The position numbers were made by a program, and so were the translations under genes. Positions 57,560 through 64,000 of a stretch of 64,000 nt of DNA are shown in pieces (position 1 is the stretch's first letter; each line of letters begins with the position of its first letter). The stretch covers positions 81,988,958 through 82,052,957 of the forward strand of contig CP136069.1 in assembly GCA_032622095.1 (NCBI GenBank). The letters are read 5' to 3'. The notes beneath the pieces were generated by a model that saw only the letters and a list, made by a program, of their open reading frames with translations, was not told the origin of the DNA and did no database searches. Origin of the DNA: Siphonodentalium dalli (Eukaryota > Mollusca > Scaphopoda > Gadilida > Siphonodentaliidae).

Positions 57560-58023
57560 TTAAAGGCCCACTTAATTTTCGAGTCACTGATTATTTTTTT
57601 TATAGTGCCTTGATATACGGCTTTAATAACAATCTATGCCATAAAATATGATTAAAATACTATAATTCACACCCTTTGGAATGTCTGTGTCTCGTAAGGT
57701 GCCCATAAGGTAAAAGAAAATAGCTGAAATAACACAATAATTTCCCCCTTTGGCTCCCAGAATTCAACAGAATTCAAACTAAAGATGCATTTTCAACGGA
57801 AGGGGAATAACTCTATATCTAAATATATCTAAATTGACTTTGTGCATAAACATGACCACAGAACAGACGCAAGTTTCTCAATAAAAACAACATGTTCACA
57901 GTTTATTAAATCTAATAAGTTGAAAATACAATGTTTTGGAGCTTACTCTTTCAAATGGTATATAATATGGCATATATTTTACATAATGGGAATTGGGGGT
58001 TTGAAAATTATGTGGGCCTTTAA
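57560..58023 (+). mobile_element. TTAA MITE family A, full-length copy
   Basis: Same tips and interior as 11871-12299 (AATGTTTTGGAGCTTACTCT, GGTATATAATATGGCATATA), 464 bases, TTAA at each end. Confidence 0.85.
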
Positions 58024-58794
58024 TTGGGATTTAATGTCACTTGCAACAGCAGTGCTCATACTGTGGCTTAAGAGGAGGCTACAGCGTCCACTTAATGCTC
58101 CTCATACTTTTAGAAGACTTCTATTAAAACTTACATACAGTCACAATAAAGTGAAAATATTGTGTTAATATAGTGTATCTCTCTTCTGGCGGGCAACAAT
58201 TACAACAGCAACATAATTTGTTTTATCCACCGCTCACTACCTCTATTGACTACATAAAGCATGTCTAATACATGTTACGTTTATAATGTCAATGTAGCTT
58301 TATTAGTTACATGTAAGTACTACTTTCATGATGTAGTTATATATGCAAATTTAGCAGGTACCTAGGGTCATCAACCGACATCAACACTGTGATTTTAGTA
58401 TGTTTTTATTGTCCATAATTCACTGTTATTGGTAAAAGTTTTTTATATACTTTTTCGGTCTAAAACATCTACAAGTCATTAGAACAAGGTGAGTTTAGAA
58501 TAACTGTAAAAAGAGCCAACTAACTATTTCGCTCTAAGCTACAGGTCGGTTTGCCCACGTCATTAATGCTAATTTGTTTGCTTGACCTCATAAATGTAAG
58601 GTCGTCATCGAAGTAACAAATTAAAAACTTATGATATAATTTTGGGATGGAGAAATAAAATATGTAACTATTAAATGCTATCGCTTAGACGGTTTATGTC
58701 CGCTCAGGGATTTGGCATCTATTGGACTCATCAGAGCCTCGCCCAAATTACTCTCATGCACATAAACCATTTAAGCAACCGCACTAGCTATATA
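58024..58794. other. Unassigned intronic stretch
   Basis: No exon or repeat partner seen. Confidence 0.4.
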
Positions 58795-59516
58795 TCTTCT
58801 ATTATATATTTTGAAAGATCTGTGTGTGTGTGTGTGTATCTGTCTGTGTGTAATCGATGGACTCGAAAATGGCCCAGCCGATTTCGATGAAACTTGGTAT
58901 GTGGGGGTATTTTCGGGTCAGGAGTAACATAGGCCTATTGATTTTCAGATCCGAGGTCAACTTTTCACGTGCCGAGGTCAAATCTGTTTTTACGCCGTTT
59001 TGCGCTAATATATTTCAGTTCGGTGCTCACAAATCGATTCGATATAGCGCGAATAATAAATTGCCAGTCATATAATTTGCACGGTTAGAATCTGTGGCGC
59101 TTCATCTTTCCAATGATGCATCACACGCCTGTGTACGTTTAAAGTTTCTACCTTAATTATCGGGAAGAACGCAGGACCATGCTTCGCTCATCGAAAATCA
59201 TTGCGTAAATATATTACGCCATCAACATATCGTGACGTGATCGCGTTAACTCTTATCCGGCCGATGTCGCGTTAACTCATCACCGGCCGAGGTATCCGCA
59301 AATGACATTGGGCTATATATCTCGGAAACGGGTGGAGCTATCGACTTGAAATTTGGTATGTGAATGTATCTTGCCCCGGATACGAATTTTATCGGGTCGC
59401 CGAGCCCGTGCGACGCCAGTTTCGCGCATTCGCAGACCAGATCTCGGAAACGGGTGGAGCAATCGACTTGAAATTTGGTTTTTGAATAGCCCGGACGAAG
59501 TCGGGTCACCTTCTAG
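58795..59516 (+). mobile_element. Helitron-like element, pair copy 1
   Basis: Starts at about TCTTCTATTATATATTTTG with a (TG)n run. It ends with the hairpin AGCCCGGACGAAGTCGGGT, then CACCTT and CTAG followed by T. Its 3' part (59303-59485) holds the same ~121-bp subrepeats as the array at 42700-44144, in the same element-relative orientation. No protein coding. Confidence 0.8.
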
Positions 59517-60474
59517 TCTATTATATATTTTGGAAGATCTGTTTGCGTGTGTGTTTGTGTGTGTGTGTGTAATCGATGAACTCGAAAACGGCCGACCCGA
59601 TTTCGATGAAACTTGGTATGTGGGGGTATTTTCGGCCGGGGGATGACATAGGCCTATTGATTTTCAGATCCGAGGTCAACTTTTCACGTGCCGAGGTCAA
59701 ATCTGTTTTTACGCTGTGTTACGGGACTTTCATTTGAGTTCGGTGCTTACAAATCGATTCGAAACAGCGCGAATAATAAAATGCCAGTCATAATAATGAC
59801 ACTGTGAGAATCTTTCGTGTTTCCTCTTTCCAACGATATATAATGCGTATGTATCCGTTTTAGTTATCTGCCTCAATTATCAAGAAGAAGTGGTACTATC
59901 TTCCATCAGGATAAAAACAATGTGTAACTTCTATGACGTCGTTAGAGGTCATAACGTTAGATCACGTTAACGCTTAACCGGCCGATGCATTTGACTGTTT
60001 CAGACGTCTTGGCGATATCTCGGGCACCGATGGTAATTTATCTTTACGTTGAAACTTGATAATTGATGAGCGTGTGTATATGAGGCGCGTTTATATACTT
60101 GAGTGGAAATCAAATCGGGTTAAACTGGCGGATTTTTTTGGACGAAATTTGATGCATAGGGTATCTCGGTATCCGCTGGGCCGATTTCCCGGTATACGCT
60201 GGGCCGATTTCCACCATTTTTGGGGTGTTGGTGTTTGACCCCACCTGACCTTGACCTTCAAAATGGTCAATTAAAGGTCCAAGCCCGGACGAAGTCGGGT
60301 CACCTTCTACAAGGTCAAATCGGGTAAAACCCGATGGATTTCAACGGGTACTTTTGTCGGGTACTTTTGTTCGGGCAGTGTTTTGGACGGGTCAAATCGT
60401 GACCCCACTTGACCTTGGCCTTCAAAATAGACCATTCAAGGTCAAAGCCCGGACGAAGTCGGGTCACCTTCTAG
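59517..60474 (+). mobile_element. Helitron-like element, pair copy 2
   Basis: Its TC (59517) directly follows the CTAG of copy 1. It repeats CGATTTCGATGAAACTTGG and GATTTTCAGATCCGAGGTCA of copy 1, then has a different 3' part with GACCCCACCTGACCTTGACC phrases. It carries an internal old terminus at 60280-60310 and ends AGCCCGGACGAAGTCGGGT-CACCTT-CTAG at 60474. Confidence 0.8.
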
Positions 60475-60561
60475 TTCTATATATACATAAAAATCATTGC
60501 AACCAATGTCGATCGGAAAAGCTCAGAATAATATCGCTTTTGTTTGTGGCATGTAATAAAT

Positions 60562-60680
60562 ATATGCGCTATGTTGTTTTGGGTAAGTGATTATCACATG
60601 AGAGCAGATTGTGGAATGATATCTTCCACCACCCACTCTCAAGCGATAATCACTGACCAAAAACAACACAGTGCGACTAT
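60562..60680. repeat. Imperfect inverted repeat
   Basis: TATGTTGTTTTGGGTAAGTG pairs with CACTGACCAAAAACAACACA; GATTATCACATGAGAG pairs with CTCTCAAGCGATAATC. Confidence 0.7.
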
Positions 60681-61079
60681 ATGTGTTTATTTCTGATGCA
60701 GCCAAGTGTAATTTGCGGCGAAATCTCTTAGTTGAAATGCAATTTGCCTTGATTGAGGGTGCTATCAAGAGAGTTCTCCCTCTTAGTGTGCTCTGAATAT
60801 TTCCGCAAGATTTCTGAAAATCATGCATTTTCCTGTCCTGCTGGGCGGTATGTATTTAATATGAGAAAAATTCTAAATAAAATTGATAGAAGCTTTTCCG
60901 GACAGGTGTCCTCGATTCACATCTCATAGTTCAAATATATATCAAATGTATAAATTCCCAGATTAACAGATGGGTGAAATATTCAAGATATTGCCAATAA
61001 AATGGGAAATAATATTACTAAATATTATAGTTTCAGAGAAGCAATCTTTCTCGAAAAAAAAAAGTCAAGATGGCGGTAC
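60681..61079. other. Unassigned intronic stretch
   Basis: 60885-60945 resembles 7900-7960 (GATAGAAGCTTTTCCGGACA). No exon seen. Confidence 0.4.
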
Positions 61080-61159
61080 CTCAACAAAACAACATGTTCA
61101 CCGTTCATACACCAAATAAGTTGATAGTACAATGTTTTGGAAATTAAGTGGGCCTTTAA
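61080..61159 (+). mobile_element. TTAA MITE family A, right-end fragment
   Basis: AACAACATGTTCACCGTTCA, GTACAATGTTTTGG and AAATTAAGTGGGCCTTTAA match the right end of 57560-58023, with an internal deletion. Confidence 0.75.
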
Positions 61160-61285
61160 GTTGCAAGTTTGAGATTCCAGCTGCAAAATTACAACTCTGG
61201 GGGGGGGGGTACAAATGGAATGTTCTGGACTTGGAAATTAGGAGAGGGGTACAATTGAAATTCCAAGGTGGACACATAGGTATCC

Positions 61286-61480
61286 AGCTGACTGGGACCA
61301 TGGCTAACTGGGACCTTGACTAACTGGGACTTTGTACCAACTGGGACCTCTGGCTAACTGGGACCTCGACTAATTGGAACCTTGACAAACTGGGACCTCT
61401 GGCTAACTGGGAACTTTGCTAATTGGGACCTCTGGCTAACTGGGACCTCTGCGCCTAACTGGGACAATGGCTAACTAACT
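61286..61480 (+). repeat. CTAACTGGGACC minisatellite
   Basis: About 12 copies of AACTGGGACC with a variable 4-10-base spacer (WTGGCT, TCGACT, TTGACA). The inverse motif GGTCCCAGTT/ATCCCAGTT recurs four times at 62213-62272. Confidence 0.9.
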
Positions 61481-62204
61481 GTGCCCTTCAGATCTATATA
61501 TTAGTATCTTGTATTTCTTGTGGTGATGTGGTCCTTGACCAAGGCAAGAGGCTTTGAATTGTGATGGCTGCTCTTGGTGGCAGCATCGCATATGCAAGAC
61601 TGGCATCATTATTGCGTGCGGTCTGTGACAGCCTTAACCCTTTCAGTGCCAAGTCCGATTTTTGTATCAACCCATATTTCCTTCATCATTTTTCAAATTT
61701 ATTGATTATAATAATGTTATACATTGATGGAAAGAGCTCTTATGTTTAAAATGTTTAGCGATAAGTTGTTATCAGAGTACGTTATACTTGTGATAGTTAC
61801 GTTACGCACACGGTGTTCCCCTATCGTATTGCGATAATCGTCCACCCATGTTTTTGAGGTGGTGCGTTCGATATGGGTTCGGAGTAGTTGGAAGTAGAGT
61901 AGAGTTATCCCTCTTCCTCAATGACCAGCTAACTGCAGTTACACTACATGATATAAACGGAACATGCGGGTGCACATTCATATAGCAGGCGGCGGGCACT
62001 TTATATAATTTTTATTTTCGTTGTCCAATAAAAAGCTCCCAGCGGCAGATTTTTAAGGGGGGCGACGGTGCCTGAGAAACATATAATTAAGTTAATGTGG
62101 CCTTATATTGTCACTTTGTAAAGTTTATACTCTACTTAAAACTCTATTTAAAACTCTAATAGACTCATACTATTATTGTATTATTTTCTTTCTTGCTATA
62201 CAGC
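61481..62204. other. Unassigned intronic stretch
   Basis: No exon recognised. The ORF at 61561-61749 is unrecognised. Confidence 0.4.
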
Positions 62205-62275
62205 AGTTAGCCAAGATCCCAGTTGGACACGGTCCCAGTTGACCATGATCCCAGTTAGTCAAGGTCCCAGAAATT
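62205..62275 (-). repeat. GGTCCCAGTT repeats, inverse of 61286-61480
   Basis: Four or five CCCAGTT units with spacers; reverse complement of the minisatellite 0.7 kb to the left. Confidence 0.85.
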
Positions 62276-62340
62276 TCAGAGACGCTTTAGCCACATCCCT
62301 AATGAAGCATAACAACAAAATGATGATAGAATGTACTCAC

Positions 62341-62492
62341 TCCATGTGAAGGTATTGAAGGCTTCACCCAGAATATATAGACTAATCATCACTCCAAATA
62401 GAATAGCTATAAACAGAGTCCTATGTGCTGCTCCAAGCACCTCAAGTACTGGATACACCCAGAAGCCTGTATAGTATGCCAGGAAAAATATC
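62341..62492 (-). CDS. AIG1/ADTRP-family exon (C-terminal membrane segments)
   Basis: Minus strand: acceptor TTCTGTATTTCAG, then an exon completing the TG|G Trp codon of the previous exon. It reads IFFLAYYTGFWVYPVLEVLG, AAHRTLFIAILFGVM and LYILGEAFNTFTW. The G-x-WVYP-x-LE block and the YxLGE-xx-N-xx-W ending are hallmarks of the FAR-17a/AIG1 family. These multi-pass endoplasmic-reticulum proteins in animals hydrolyse fatty-acid esters of hydroxy fatty acids (AIG1, ADTRP). Two hydrophobic helices are visible. The exon ends at a strong donor, GTGAGTAC (62340-62333). If unspliced, it would read on for about 22 residues to a TGA near 62276. It joins the exon at 63351 in frame. Confidence 0.85.
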
Positions 62493-62514
62493 CTGAAATA
62501 CAGAATAAAGCAAA

Positions 62515-62700
62515 TCTGATATGGTATGTTCCCTGTGTACAATACATATGTGTTATATACACAATGTTTTTGTATTGATTCATGTATCATGACAAGGCTA
62601 GTTTTTGTGGCCATATAGCTATGTGGCCATGAAAACTAGCCGAGTCGCGATACATGAATCATTACAAACACATTGTTTATATAACATGTTTATCTACCAT
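62515..62700. repeat. Intronic palindrome (fold-back MITE-like)
   Basis: GATTCATGTATCATGACAAG pairs with the GCGATACATGAATC side and GGCTAGTTTTTGTGGCCAT with ATGGCCATGAAAACTAGCC. The outer parts (ACACAATGTTTTTGTATTG / CAAACACATTGTTTAT) also pair loosely. It begins just 23 bases upstream of the 62492 exon's acceptor junction. Confidence 0.8.
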
Positions 62701-63147
62701 TGATGTGACAGAATCCACCACACAAATTATATTTTAGGAATTTCTTAAATGCCAAAATTGTTGGATTTGGGTCCGATGATTAGCTTTCTTGAGTAAATTC
62801 TCCCAACATGGAAAGCTATCTGTGTCATGCGATTAGCTCGCTTTGCTAAATTCTCCCAACCTGCAAGTTCACTGGAATATGCCTAACAGAAATTTAATTC
62901 AATGGACAAAATCTCTTACACTTGCGTGTTTTATATAATTTATAATAAATGTTCAACAAATACATATTAGTTACTTTGTGATATGTTGTACCATAATACC
63001 CATGATGGTAGGCAATCAAATAATGTTAAAACCTATGAACTATTTGTTTATAGTATGCAAGAATATACGTTGGAATTTCATTTCAATTTTTCACGAGATT
63101 GATGTGGCGTCATGAAGATAAAATGCATAATAGAGGAACTTTAATCT
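62701..63147. other. Unassigned intron sequence
   Basis: No exon seen. AGCTTTCTTGAGTAAATTCTCC and AGCTCGCTTTGCTAAATTCTCC form a local direct repeat at about 62782 and 62836. Confidence 0.4.
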
Positions 63148-63294
63148 GATGCTAGGTCTCCCATAGGAGTTGAGGCCTAAGCATAATGAGGTTCCCAGGG
63201 GGATAATTTGGTGATTCTGTGCGGGATAACGTCACTAAATTCACCCTCTGGGGACCTCATTCTGCAAATGTCAGACACACTATTTCCAGGCTTG
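63148..63294 (-). mobile_element. Family G MITE, deleted copy in intron
   Basis: GTCTCCCATAGGAGTTGAGGCC, then AGGTTCCCAGG...CCTCTGGGGACCTCATTCTG, ending TTTCCAGGCTTG. Most of palindrome 1 is missing. Confidence 0.75.
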
Positions 63295-63350
63295 ATCATT
63301 CCCATGTTTACCCAGTCTCAGATCATTGTTTGATCTGCTTCTAAACTTAC

Positions 63351-63466
63351 CAAATCACATAAATGCTGGCTAACCCAAGAAGAGCAACAATTCCTGTTTT
63401 CCTTCTTGGATAATGATGGTACACAATAATATATTCTATCATCAGGAACAGCAACACTGTGGTATG
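63351..63466 (-). CDS. AIG1/ADTRP-family exon with catalytic-His position
   Basis: Minus strand: acceptor TTTCACTTCCAG, then HTTVLLFLMIEYIIVYHHYP, RRKTGIVALLGLASIYVIW, then donor GTAAGT. Length is 116 bases, leaving two bases (TG) that combine with G of the 62492 exon. HTTVL-F---E----HH-YP is the strongly conserved core of the AIG1 family. Its first His corresponds to the His of the Thr/His catalytic pair described for AIG1/ADTRP hydrolases, and here it is the exon's first codon. The following ~17 residues form a membrane segment. The exons for the N-terminal half, including the catalytic Thr, should lie beyond 64000. Confidence 0.9.
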
Positions 63467-64000
63467 CTGGAAGTGAAACAATATAAAATGGAACACTTTT
63501 TACATGTGCTACAGGCCTGCAGGTTTCAAAATTATGTGTAACCCATTAATCTTTTGCCTGGTTTGTTGAGCTTAAGTAACTCAACATGTATCATAGCCTA
63601 GGTTAGCAGGAGAGTAACACAATCTGTTATAATATTAATCACTACAAATGAACTGGTATTATTAACAGATGGGCAACTCATTGAACTACGTAATAAATTT
63701 GAATGTCTAATTTTGGGACTTGATAGAGCAAAACTTAAGGTGATACTGAGAATTAGATATCGCGAGATCTGCATTTATAAAGCTTCGGCACGACCTGTTT
63801 TCCGTTCATGACATTTTCATTTTAGATAACCCCGAGAACTGAACTGTTGTTTGCCTCAAATCTGCAGGCCTGTGCTACAATGACAGGAAAATAAAATAAA
63901 AAATTTCTTTTTAACCAATTTTTTAAATGTACTCAAAACCTTGCATCGTCTCCGACGAAAATTTTACAATATTTACGTCTGTGGATTTCTCAATCATAAT
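63467..64000 (-). other. Intron of the AIG1-like gene, no exon seen
   Basis: I could not find an upstream exon matching the family before the window edge. Confidence 0.5.

Overview
The window is nuclear DNA of an animal, most likely a marine invertebrate. It is AT-rich and gene-poor. The only recognisable host gene is split by introns with GT/AG borders. The rest is a dense mixture of old and young transposable elements: a Ty3/Gypsy retrotransposon, a Tx1-clade L1 LINE, Helitrons, tRNA-derived SINEs, and MITEs with TTAA, TA, TAA and 8-bp target duplications. The sequence alone does not give the species. Nothing looks bacterial or viral: there are no operons, no dense ORFs, no CRISPR array and no rRNA.

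Layout. 1-9.8 kb: MITEs (two TTAA families, a Harbinger-like 1.2-kb element, a degraded mariner-like copy, a nested-palindrome hAT-like copy), a zinc-knuckle relic at 1.55 kb and a 380-bp tandem duplication. 9.8-10.95 kb: a 1.1-kb palindrome. 11.9-12.3 kb: a TTAA MITE. 12.9-16.2 kb: microsatellites, a tRNA-SINE, and a satellite-like tract holding a 35-bp minisatellite. 17-25 kb: inverted and tandem repeats, a second zinc-knuckle relic and a second SINE. 26-28.4 kb: an inverted pair of repeats.

28.6-37.4 kb is the main retrotransposon complex. It is a Gypsy element with LTRs in inverted orientation, gag-protease-RT remnants on the minus strand and an integrase remnant on the plus strand. A 5'-truncated Tx1-type LINE sits inside it, and the region is bracketed by a 386-bp duplication of the Gypsy RT. 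37.5-46.1 kb: tandem repeats, a three-copy Helitron array (minus strand) and 150-bp tandem repeats. 46-57 kb: many fold-back MITEs, including two unrelated families built as a palindrome of palindromes.

57.5-63.5 kb (minus strand) holds the 3' part of an AIG1/ADTRP-family gene. Two exons are well supported (63351-63466 and 62341-62492) and one terminal exon is possible (57494-57531). The introns are filled with MITEs and a tandem Helitron pair. The upstream exons lie beyond the right edge.

Most short ORFs in the window are chance reading frames through repeats and are not listed as genes.
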